Assembly (NCBI GenBank): GCA_020425695.1
Contig: JAGQRE010000004.1
Location: 17,469-76,415, forward strand
DNA: 58,947 bases
From: Planctomycetota bacterium
Lineage (GTDB): Bacteria > Planctomycetota > UBA8742 > UBA2392
Reading direction: 5' to 3'
The notes under the pieces were generated by a model that saw nothing but the letters and a program-made list of their open reading frames with translations, was not told the origin of the DNA and made no database searches. Below, one piece after another: positions 16,401 to 23,812 of this stretch. A program made the translations under genes and the position numbers. The first letter of the stretch is position 1, and every line of letters starts with the position of its first letter.

Positions 16401-17486
16401 GACCAGCGCCTGACGGCGGAAGTTGATGTCACGGTCACCGGCAAGTCGGAAAAGCAGGTCGATAGCGCCTTTGATCTGTGTTTCGTCGCCAAGCTTGATC
16501 AGTGCACTGATTCGATAAAGCTGGAAGCGCTTGAAGTAAAACTCAAGCCCGGCAGTGCTGCCGTACTTGGCGTATGCTTCTGAGTACAACTCAACGCACT
16601 TTTCGAGATTCTTGGGCTCAAAGTCGAGTTCCGTGGTCAGGAGCTCAGCGGCGCGCAGGTAGCCGTGCTCAAGGGCAAGACGCCCGATGTATTCAGTCGC
16701 GCCTTCACCGGACAGGAAGCTCACGCAACCTGTGAAGTGCGAAACGGCTGAATCCGGACGCCCGCGGGCGATCTCAATGTCGCCCTGTAGCGGGTAGGTC
16801 AGGACTTGCTCTTCGGTCGGGTAGTCGAGGCTGAACAGGAATTCGCCGATCCACTTTTCGCACTCTTTGAACTTGGCCTCACGGTCCATCGAGCCCAGTT
16901 CATAGGTCATGCCCTTCACGTAGAATGCGCGGCAGTAGTTGTAGAAAATCTTGCTGTAGTTCGGGTATTCCTTCTTGAACAGTTCCTCACCCGCGCCGCC
17001 GTCGAAGCGCTTGTCGTCAAGCTCGCGGCGCTTCTTGTCGAACATGGCGATGGCATCATCGCAGAACTTGCGTGAGGCTTCCGGGTCACCGCGGCGCAAG
17101 GCCATGGCGAGATCAAGCATCATCACACCCTTCGACACAATGCCGCCCGGCGTGTCAGGGTCGCCGAAGATCTTAACGGCATCGCCGTAGCGACGGTTAC
17201 GTGCAGTGTCGTCCTGGTCCTTGGCGAAGATGAAGTCCGCCTCCGCCTTCATGACCTCGGCCTTGCTGGCCCTTGCACGGGCTTTCTCCGAGGCTGAGCC
17301 GTTGTCGATGATCTTGTCGAGAACAGCGTAGGATTCTTCCCACATCTGTAGTCGGACACCGAGGTAACGGCCGAACTCAACATCATCGCGCGCCTGCAAT
17401 GTTGCAGGTGCAAGTGACATCACCATCGCGATCAGCAACCCGGCAATCAATCGCGGCATCGTTATCAAGCTAGTTGTCTTGGGCAT
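13425..17486 (-). CDS. Giant secreted TPR-repeat protein
   Basis: A 1353-residue protein starting at the ATG at 17486: MPKTTSLITMPRLIAGLLIA leads a signal peptide ending near ATLQA. The mature part is almost wholly helical repeat, with TPR-like units scattered along it (for example ALVVLADIATRDNLD, AAVRMVNLPARYRSYQLALY, LGNQFFQIRDWNNTVKYLSS, VKYQLGKAYLELYKEDKD) and long Lys/Glu-rich helices. No catalytic motif is visible. Such proteins act as periplasmic scaffolds. It lies between the secretin gene and the second TPR gene/exbB. A candidate promoter is 70-100 bases upstream, and a strong terminator closes the secretin unit before it, so it may head its own operon running into exbBD. Longer starts to 17630 are rejected. 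Confidence 0.88.
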   Translation of the reverse strand: MPKTTSLITMPRLIAGLLIAMVMSLAPATLQARDDVEFGRYLGVRLQMWEESYAVLDKIIDNGSASEKARARASKAEVMKAEADFIFAKDQDDTARNRRYGDAVKIFGDPDTPGGIVSKGVMMLDLAMALRRGDPEASRKFCDDAIAMFDKKRRELDDKRFDGGAGEELFKKEYPNYSKIFYNYCRAFYVKGMTYELGSMDREAKFKECEKWIGEFLFSLDYPTEEQVLTYPLQGDIEIARGRPDSAVSHFTGCVSFLSGEGATEYIGRLALEHGYLRAAELLTTELDFEPKNLEKCVELYSEAYAKYGSTAGLEFYFKRFQLYRISALIKLGDETQIKGAIDLLFRLAGDRDINFRRQALVVLADIATRDNLDNELRFKCAGTVYAELDTNPVSVILKNIQAYQSLIVACDDVKTFETFAPACFVRMGEMYSRMWRFLDAAMVYREGSYRTIYFQEKFPEDSQVPAHMKGRCSKITDGKSLYGFPGEMANQFARHASFLIDDEYGEPDNRYYKKLSESADELKAMLAGDAARMDLGFKSAKTLFDEKKYHQAAVRMVNLPARYRSYQLALYLGAKAYSNVADDANAPRNNRRGESDKENYKWDIEDPDWYQGQIARHETDLPDLPASLVSSVGKKHWDAILASDTPDQLVNWHKAVYYYKKYFLFEAQKDWDRVKEALEGNENPTLADAIGAVAQVRNTAWMRDNPSGEGEPDADMKRMGYAAYELAYLLRNPPRKLPQATQEALQAEERPLALGILRPYWKWFGAHLATSKAYQKGALRLSFYALADAKDGDACEEVYRAYVEAFPDDDKEIRRMVGNVYAILRETLTPKTNAMAKAASVLISRSNQLKKNAFERINDKYSDEWAADAKRHAEAKSTHEKRMILAEHFWQRWILELLFDGEKNTEVRENLPDLRDTIKAKWDALAEEYPKRWGKAVRSEYNAQMKKESFKPIKADLDKALSGVSDYELLDKLKGLIDAEVKKENADNTKIQLYSDLQNYITIASEELAYFTGTIFIYEFGTFMDNQAADVLERARPYTTRLLKYYEEYRVRRGEGGPEGLEEKSVLLLGNQFFQIRDWNNTVKYLSSYVERFGGDRAWGKEESVPVDQRTKRVGKTGTATELEVKYQLGKAYLELYKEDKDIEKLKKAALMMRRCWSFNLLRDTNKKMNDAYTLLFQKELEDNYLYISDAMAEIFLELHRAGDVKIEWPKYVDQSSRTLEKNPKNPLQDVPTDKAGYLWEASQIHLKVWVQFTLLGRYQFRGDFRRNLEDWLKVLIQWIEAYGKEDKGIEQLKGDGAQRTFQDAYNAAMREGGLDQTYLPEDIKQYLERLKGYGKKIAELCKSNGISLKTQ

Positions 17487-17555
17487 ATCCACCTTGCTCC
17501 GCTGTGACCCCCGGAGACGGAAATAGTATGTGCAGGTGCGTATGAGGGACGCACT

Positions 17556-17584
17556 TCTATACCAACTGCAAACGTCTGAGTTAA
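17556..17584 (-). promoter_or_regulatory. Candidate promoter for the TPR-exbBD unit
   Basis: On the minus strand TTAACT (17579-17584) and TATAGA (17556-17561) are spaced by 17 bases, about 65 bases before the TPR gene start. Each box matches the consensus at four of six positions. Confidence 0.35.
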
Positions 17585-17669
17585 GGCGAGGGTTCATTTC
17601 TTTTGTGCCCTGAGACGGGCCAAAAATCAAGCCCTCACGGCATTCCGGTTAGCGTTTGGTTAAACGAAA

Positions 17670-17693
17670 ACGGGGCGGCAAGTGCCGCCCCGT
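17670..17693 (-). terminator. Intrinsic terminator after the secretin gene
   Basis: ACGGGGCGGC and its complement form a 10-bp stem with a four-base loop, followed on the minus strand by TTTCGTTTAACC, about 17 bases past the secretin stop. Confidence 0.85.
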
Positions 17694-17709
17694 CGTGATA
17701 CTCGTCGCC

Positions 17710-20397
17710 TTAGCGAGGGCTGGTGGGACCCGCGCCGTAGCGATAGTCCTCTTCCTCTTCAAGGTCGATGATTCTTGCGCTGACCACCACGATGATGTCC
17801 TGGCGCACAACGCTCTTGCCGCGGCGCGTGAACAGGGCTCCGATGAGTGGCAGGTCGCTGATAAGCGGGATACCCGATTCAACTTGGGTTTCCGACATCT
17901 GGCGCAGACCACCGATGACAAAGCTGCCGCCGTCCGGCACGGTAACCGTGGTACGAACGCGCTGCAGGGTCAACTGCGGGGTCTGAATCGCGACCGGCGT
18001 ACCCACGCCAAGCGACGTAGTGAAGGTCGGGATCGGACGCAGCAGCACCGCCAGCGTCGGACGCAGTTCAAGCGTGATGTAGCGGCGGTCAGCACTGATC
18101 GTTGGGCGCACATCAAGCACGATACCGTCGCGGATCACGTCCACGATCGGGTCGGCTACAGCAACACCCGTTGAAATGTTGGTGTCGAAGTCGCGGATGT
18201 AGGCGATTTCGTTCAGCACGCTGACGTGGCCGCGCTGGGTATTGTGAACCGTGATACGCGGGGCCGTCAGCAGTGTCGCACGCTCACGCTTGCGAACCGC
18301 ACGCAGGATTGCGTTCACTTCCGGGTTGTCCACGAAGGCCAACTGGAAGGTCGCACCACCCTGGTTTGTCAGGCCTACGCCGCCACGCTGTCCGCCAAGT
18401 GACTGGTCAAACAGGTTCTCGACGCGGGCGCGCTGATCGATACGAACGTTGCCCGACGGCGGCATATCCTGGAAGAAGAAGCCGGCATCGTTACCGGTAC
18501 CAGCGCCGGCAGGATTGCTGTTGTTGCCGAACTGGATGTCGTCAAGGGCCGCCGGTACGGGCGGAATGCCCGGCGCCGGAATCTGCGGGCTACCGCCGAT
18601 TCCACGGAAGTCGAGACCAATGTCTTCAAGGAAGTCGTCACGAATCGTGATGAAGCGCGCTTCCACGGAGACAGTCAGACCCTGGCTGCGACGCAGGTCC
18701 TGCAACAGGTTCGACACGCGGTCGATGTTGTCAGGGCTGTTCAGAACAATCAGGTCCTGCTGGCGATAGGTGATGCCGTGCCCGTCGAGGTCCCAGCTGC
18801 TGACGTCGATGGCTTCTTCAATCACTTCAACCAGGTCTTCGATCTCAAGCGGATCAGCTTCGTCTTCGTCTTCTTCAGGCGGGAGACGCCCGGCTGATTC
18901 GGTGTCACCGGCGAGGCGAGGCTCGTCGCCACGGAAGGTGCGCAGGTTGATCAGAAGGTCAGCCACGTTGAAGACGCGACGGACGACGTTGCGTCCTTCG
19001 CCTGCGTCGGCTTCGTCAATGATGACCGCACCGTTTTCAACGCGCCATGAAAGGTCACGCTGGTCGCAAACCAGGTCAAGCGCCTGGCGCAGCTTCACAC
19101 GACCAAGCTCAAGGTCCACTTCCTGTTCGCCGTCAACGCCGCGGGCACGCAGGATGTTGATACGACCCTCAGTGCGGAACTTGGCAATCACGTCATCAAG
19201 CGGTGTCGCTTCGAAGTAGAGCGGCAGGTTCACCGACTCAAGCGCGCTGCGGACCGAGATGTCTTCCTTGGAAAGCGGCGTGCGGCGTGAATCCTCAAGC
19301 TCGCGGGCGCGGCGGTTGGTTTCAATCCAATCCTCGTACGAAGCAAGCATGATGTCTTCGGTCGGGATCGGCGTTGAAGCCTCAACCAGCTTCATCGTCT
19401 CTTTCCAGTTACGATTGAAGTCTTCCCAAGCGTTGCGGTCGCGCTGGCCTTGGTCAAGGTTCGTCGCGATCTGCTTGAGGCGTGCGACCTGCTCGTTGTA
19501 CGGGTCTTCGCGCAGAATCTTGTTCAGCACGACGACAGCGTCTTTGTACTCACGGCGGTCGAAGTACTCCTTGGCCGTTTCATACAGGTTGCGAACTTCT
19601 TCACGATAGCGGTCAAGTTCCTGCTGGATTTCCATCTCGCGGATGCGGCGTTCCTGCTCACGGATCTTGACGAAGTCGTCAAGGCGGGCTTTCTCGCGCA
19701 TCTGCTCAGACTGCTGGATCATCAGGCGTGCTTCACGCTCGAAACCTTCGGTCTCGATCATGTAGTCAGTCCAGCGAATGATATCGAGAACCTTCTCGGC
19801 TTCCGCGATGGCTTCCGAATACTTGCCTTCGCGAATGAGCTTGTCAGCGACATCCAGACCGTGGCTGATTTCGTACACGGCCTCGGCGCGCATCGCGGAT
19901 TCTTCTTCGCTGCGTGCGCGGGCCATGTTTTCGCCGGGGCTGCGCTGCACACCCAAGGCCTGCTCAACGTTTGCCTTGACTTCAGACGCGATGGCATTGC
20001 CCGGGTCCATCAGCAATGAGTCGCGTGCGAAATCAAGCGCGTCGTCGTAGCGCTTGTCCTGATACAGGCGCGCTGCTTCGTTGGCATAGTACTGCGCCAG
20101 CGCCTTCAGGTCCTTGTCATTGACACCCTCAGTGGCGTTGCGTGTGGCGTTTTCGCCGCGGCTGGCAACTTCTCTGGGTTGACCGGCATCGGCGCTGTTA
20201 CTGCCTTCTGCGCTTTCACGTCGCTCGGCGCGTGACGGCGTGTCGCCATCTTTGCTGAGCTGTGAAACGTAATCGTCCGTTGTCGGATTTACCGGGGTAT
20301 CATCCACGGTAACCGCGCTGGACGCGCAAGCAGTAAGAAACCCCGTGATACCGACTATGGCGGCTATTCCTAGGCGCCTGGTGAACGCAAACTTCAT
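17710..20397 (-). CDS. Secretin lipoprotein (PilQ/GspD-type outer-membrane pore)
   Basis: Secretins form large gated rings in the outer membrane for pili or type II secretion. The 895-residue protein starts at 20397 after GAGGAG with a lipoprotein signal (lipobox LTAC, Cys24). It continues with a TPR-like/coiled-coil N-terminal half (about 100-370) rich in Arg/Glu. An STN/N0-like module follows (LPLYFEATPLDDVIAKF, about 385-400), then an N1-like domain (LIVLNSPDNIDRVSNLLQDL). The C-terminal secretin domain has VSVEARFITIRDDFLEDIGL, LLTAPRITVHNTQRG, PDGGSFVIGGL and the signature GIPLISDLPLIGALF. It follows the PilM/N, PilO and EF-hand genes, with its own promoter and terminator. Confidence 0.95.
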   Translation of the reverse strand: MKFAFTRRLGIAAIVGITGFLTACASSAVTVDDTPVNPTTDDYVSQLSKDGDTPSRAERRESAEGSNSADAGQPREVASRGENATRNATEGVNDKDLKALAQYYANEAARLYQDKRYDDALDFARDSLLMDPGNAIASEVKANVEQALGVQRSPGENMARARSEEESAMRAEAVYEISHGLDVADKLIREGKYSEAIAEAEKVLDIIRWTDYMIETEGFEREARLMIQQSEQMREKARLDDFVKIREQERRIREMEIQQELDRYREEVRNLYETAKEYFDRREYKDAVVVLNKILREDPYNEQVARLKQIATNLDQGQRDRNAWEDFNRNWKETMKLVEASTPIPTEDIMLASYEDWIETNRRARELEDSRRTPLSKEDISVRSALESVNLPLYFEATPLDDVIAKFRTEGRINILRARGVDGEQEVDLELGRVKLRQALDLVCDQRDLSWRVENGAVIIDEADAGEGRNVVRRVFNVADLLINLRTFRGDEPRLAGDTESAGRLPPEEDEDEADPLEIEDLVEVIEEAIDVSSWDLDGHGITYRQQDLIVLNSPDNIDRVSNLLQDLRRSQGLTVSVEARFITIRDDFLEDIGLDFRGIGGSPQIPAPGIPPVPAALDDIQFGNNSNPAGAGTGNDAGFFFQDMPPSGNVRIDQRARVENLFDQSLGGQRGGVGLTNQGGATFQLAFVDNPEVNAILRAVRKRERATLLTAPRITVHNTQRGHVSVLNEIAYIRDFDTNISTGVAVADPIVDVIRDGIVLDVRPTISADRRYITLELRPTLAVLLRPIPTFTTSLGVGTPVAIQTPQLTLQRVRTTVTVPDGGSFVIGGLRQMSETQVESGIPLISDLPLIGALFTRRGKSVVRQDIIVVVSARIIDLEEEEDYRYGAGPTSPR

Positions 20398-20476
20398 ACT
20401 TACTCGCTCCTCATCCATCGGGGAAAACCCGGGGGACGATGCGTAGGGGTCCACACGAATAACGGAGGGGGCCTTC

Positions 20477-20504
20477 AATGTAGCCGCAGTACGCCTTGTG
20501 TCAA
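20477..20504 (-). promoter_or_regulatory. Candidate sigma70-type promoter for the secretin gene
   Basis: On the minus strand a perfect TTGACA (20499-20504) is followed after 16 bases by TACATT (20477-20482), about 75 bases upstream of the secretin ATG. A strong terminator lies just upstream, which makes a separate promoter necessary. Confidence 0.55.
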
Positions 20505-20589
20505 CGCTCTTGCCAAGTCCAGCTGTCACGCTTGCGTCATGTTGGAATGATGGATTTTAGGTGTGTCAGGAAGTCACCACCTAACCAGC

Positions 20590-20622
20590 AAAAATGGGGC
20601 AGGCACCGAAGCACCTGCCCCA
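20590..20622 (-). terminator. Strong intrinsic terminator with UUCG loop
   Basis: On the minus strand TGGGGCAGG pairs with its complement, extended by G-U pairs around a TTCG tetraloop, and is followed by TTTTT. It closes the pilMN-pilO-like-EF-hand unit before the secretin gene. Confidence 0.88.
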
Positions 20623-20639
20623 CCGTTAGAACTTGCTTA

Positions 20640-22604
20640 CTAGTCCTTGAAAATCGTGCCAAACAGGTCAACAGTTGTGCCGCCTACTGTGACATTTCGA
20701 TCTTTGAGACCTTCATATTCACCTGCCGCCAGATCAACGGTCTGATCTGCAAACTTCTTCAGATCGCTCGACTTGAGCTCTTTGCCTGTGGCGTCGAACA
20801 CTTTGACGTCGTTGCCCGGGCTGCCGAGGTTTATGGTGCCGCCGACGTCCTTGCCCTTGCCCACGTTGACGGTCATGACAACGCGCAGCCAGTCTTCACC
20901 GACCTTGTGCCAGCGTGTCAGTTCAATGCGCGCTTCCTTGCCGCCGTTTTTGACGGTGAGGCAGCGAACCTCAAGCGCATTGTCACTCGTCGATGGCTGA
21001 GTCGGGTTGGTGATGGCGCCGCGAGTGGCCGTCGGCAGCTCAAAGTCGCCGTGCTCACGTGAGTTCAACACGAAGCCGCCGGCCCGGGTGACAAAGTTAA
21101 AACCGGTCGTGAAGTCGATCTCTGTGTCTTCAGGCAGCAATTCGGCGGCGTTGAGGGCGGTGTCGCTGACGTCAAACATTTCCACGTCGCGGTCCTTCAG
21201 CGCCATCATGTTGTACTTGCCACCCAGAGAATCCTGCGGGCTGATTTTCTCGGTGACCCGAACTTTGTACCAGACTGGATTGCCTTCGGCGTCCGGCACC
21301 GGATGCCACTTGGTCAGGCTGATGCTGACGTCATCGCCAGAGACACCGCCTGCACTCATGACGATGCGGTTGGTGACAATCACCGGGTGACCGGAAGCCA
21401 ACGTGCGCTCAGGCCATGTGTAGTAGCCAGCCGCATTCTGGTCGCCGACGTTCACGCCGCGTTTCGGGTTCTTCGTCGTCGCCATGTAGACGGCATATGT
21501 GTAAGTGACGTCTGTATCGAACGAGGTGTCACGATACTCATTGCCGGTTATGGGACTCTCGGTGACAGTTTCCCAGTCGCCGGCCTGTTCGGGTGCTTGG
21601 GGCTTCAGATCGTCAGTGGCTTCCTGGAACTTCTTCTGCGCTTTGTTCTTGTTGGGTTCGACCTGCTTGTTCGTTTTTTCGGCGTTTGCATCAGAAGGTG
21701 AAGTCCACCAGCTATCAAAACGTGCTTCCCACTCAAGCAGGCGCTTGTTGTAGTCCTGAACTTTCCGGCGGTATTCAGCCTTACGCTTCTCCACCGTCTC
21801 CGGTGCTCGGCGCACGATATAGAAGCTGATGTCTTCAGGCAGGTCGGCAACGGCCGGGTTTTCCCAGGTCACGATGATTTCCATCTGCGCCGGGTCCACC
21901 TTGGCCTGCACGTTTACGACCGGCCCAAGGTCACGCTCTTCACGCGGCTCGTAGCGGCGCTCGAACTCTTCAAAGCTGACTTTGTCGTCGTAGGGGTAGC
22001 GGTCCCAATCACGGACCTGTTGAGCTGTGATTTCGCCCTCGGTCAGAAACTCACCGCCATCTGTATTGGTGTTGAGTTCGTCAAACTGTTCGCGGTTGTC
22101 GCGCGGTGGATCGTCGTACTCTTCGCGACTGATCTGGCCATCACTGTTGCGATCCCAGTTTTTGAACTCACCACGCAAATTCGGCTGCCCCCAGATAGGG
22201 GTCTGCTGAAACTCATTTTCCGTCCAGACGCCGTCTTTAGGGGCGATGTCGTACTCGTCGAACTCGTCGCCTTTGGCGTCGTCCATGGTGACGACCCACT
22301 TGATTGGCAGTTCCAGCAACTTGCCTGCGCCGGCCGGTGGGTTCCAGTTGTTGGCCTCACCGGGTGTCATGGCGGCTGCCACGGAATCCGGCAGCGGGAT
22401 CGTATCGGTCTCACCGCCGGCCGACGGGTCGTCGAGTTGCTTGCGCACTTTCTCAACGCTGGTCTGAAGCTGGGTCTGACCTTCGCCCAATTCGTTGGTC
22501 ACGATCGCAATGGCAATGAACACGATCGCGAGCAAGACGCCAAGAAGCGGCGCCCCGATCGGGCCGTACTGTGCCAAAGCATTAGGTTTCTTTTCGTTTG
22601 CCAT
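20640..22604 (-). CDS. Membrane-anchored protein with EF-hand-like and fibronectin III-like regions, in the pilP position
   Basis: A 654-residue protein with one N-terminal membrane helix (about 15-37), so the bulk is periplasmic. It has a canonical Ca-loop DRNSDGQISREE (about 150-165) and a second less perfect acidic loop (DRYPYDDKVSFEE). A fibronectin-III-like fold (VTWENPAVADLPEDISFYIVRR ... YRDTSFDTDVTYTYAVYM) is interrupted by a Lys/Glu-rich helical insert, and two similar beta-rich C-terminal repeats follow (VSISLTKWHPV and ARIELTRWHKV). The gene lies exactly where pilP would be expected, between the pilO-like gene and the secretin, but I see no PilP similarity. Calcium binding and a bridging role are inferred. 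Confidence 0.83.
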   Translation of the reverse strand: MANEKKPNALAQYGPIGAPLLGVLLAIVFIAIAIVTNELGEGQTQLQTSVEKVRKQLDDPSAGGETDTIPLPDSVAAAMTPGEANNWNPPAGAGKLLELPIKWVVTMDDAKGDEFDEYDIAPKDGVWTENEFQQTPIWGQPNLRGEFKNWDRNSDGQISREEYDDPPRDNREQFDELNTNTDGGEFLTEGEITAQQVRDWDRYPYDDKVSFEEFERRYEPREERDLGPVVNVQAKVDPAQMEIIVTWENPAVADLPEDISFYIVRRAPETVEKRKAEYRRKVQDYNKRLLEWEARFDSWWTSPSDANAEKTNKQVEPNKNKAQKKFQEATDDLKPQAPEQAGDWETVTESPITGNEYRDTSFDTDVTYTYAVYMATTKNPKRGVNVGDQNAAGYYTWPERTLASGHPVIVTNRIVMSAGGVSGDDVSISLTKWHPVPDAEGNPVWYKVRVTEKISPQDSLGGKYNMMALKDRDVEMFDVSDTALNAAELLPEDTEIDFTTGFNFVTRAGGFVLNSREHGDFELPTATRGAITNPTQPSTSDNALEVRCLTVKNGGKEARIELTRWHKVGEDWLRVVMTVNVGKGKDVGGTINLGSPGNDVKVFDATGKELKSSDLKKFADQTVDLAAGEYEGLKDRNVTVGGTTVDLFGTIFKD

Positions 22605-22679
22605 AATCTGTAGCCTTCCTTCGGGAAGGGGTCACCGGGGTTTCTACGCTTGAAGTTACGCTCTCCTCCGGTACCTCTG

Positions 22680-23765
22680 CTATTCTTCGGGTGGTGCTGC
22701 GACGACCTTCCAGTCCTTGTTGAACGAGCCCGCGCGCAGGCGCATGCCAACACGCACCGGCAGTTCAATCACGTCCGATTCATTCAGGATTTTGGTCGCT
22801 TCCTCAACCAGCTTCTTGCCTTCGCCTTCCTTCGGGTCCAGCGCTTTTGGGTCGGACGGCACGTTGATCTTTTCGCCCGCGCCCAATTCCTCGTTTACTT
22901 TCTTCGCAACTTCGGCCTTCTCGTCGTTGCCGATGTCGAAGCGCACCAGCAGTGGGCGCTCTTTCATTTCGGTCTGCAGCATGTCCAGGAAGATCGGGAA
23001 GCCGATGCGTTCTTTGCCGTCGGCGGTCTTGCCCAGACTGCGCTTGGTGGGGTTCACCAACTCATTGCTGAGCAGCACGGCGAATGACGGCGCACTTTCC
23101 ATGACGACCTGAAAGGGCATGTTCATCCACGGTGAATCCAGCGGTGAATTGCCCGACGGCGAATACTCGTCAAACTTCATGCTGATCAACGCGACACCAA
23201 GCGCACCTTCAGCGCCGGTTTCAAGCAGGCGTTCGCAGGTAGTGGCGAATTCATCCATGATGCGCAGGCGCATCTGGTAGTGACGAATCTTCTCATTGGG
23301 CGGCGAAGACATGTCCTTTTCAAGCTGTGTCCAGAACGCACTCGAGCCGCTGTTGCCGGTCTGCACGAACGAGTAATGCTCAAGCAGCTTCGGCATCGGC
23401 TGCGGCTTTTCCATGGCTGCGAAACGAGCCTTCAGTTCATTGAGCTTCGCGTTGGCCTCAGCGCTGTAGAATGCCCCACCGGATGGATGTGTGGTGTAGT
23501 CCGAGTTGAACGCAACGGACTTGCCCTTGCTGAGCGCGTTTTCAGCCTCTTCGAGTGTACCGCCGAAGCCGCTGGCACGCTTGGTTGCACGCTCTAGCGT
23601 GCCTTTGCTTTTGACACTGCTGTACTTGGCGAGGTTAGCCTGCGCCGTCGACAGCGACTCTTCTTTGCCGCCTCGCACAGTGATGCCCACAAACAGCAGA
23701 ATGATGCCGAGCAGCACCCCGCCACCGAACACCACAAAGTGAAGGTTCTTTTTCAGGTTATCCAT
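22680..23765 (-). CDS. PilO-like inner-membrane protein
   Basis: A 361-residue protein with a short cytoplasmic start, one membrane helix (about 9-29, LHFVVFGGGVLLGIILLFVG), a coiled-coil-prone periplasmic stretch and a mixed alpha/beta C-terminal domain. The topology and the position directly after the PilM-PilN gene match PilO, which pairs with PilN in the pilus inner-membrane platform. Sequence identity to PilO is not obvious by eye, so the call rests on topology and synteny. It begins 47 bases after the pilMN stop and is followed by the EF-hand protein gene after 75 bases; one transcript is likely. Confidence 0.75.
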   Translation of the reverse strand: MDNLKKNLHFVVFGGGVLLGIILLFVGITVRGGKEESLSTAQANLAKYSSVKSKGTLERATKRASGFGGTLEEAENALSKGKSVAFNSDYTTHPSGGAFYSAEANAKLNELKARFAAMEKPQPMPKLLEHYSFVQTGNSGSSAFWTQLEKDMSSPPNEKIRHYQMRLRIMDEFATTCERLLETGAEGALGVALISMKFDEYSPSGNSPLDSPWMNMPFQVVMESAPSFAVLLSNELVNPTKRSLGKTADGKERIGFPIFLDMLQTEMKERPLLVRFDIGNDEKAEVAKKVNEELGAGEKINVPSDPKALDPKEGEGKKLVEEATKILNESDVIELPVRVGMRLRAGSFNKDWKVVAAPPEE

Positions 23766-23812
23766 AGTCGTTCCTGCCAGTCGTTTCGTGCCGCCAATTT
23801 GCGTGAGACTGC

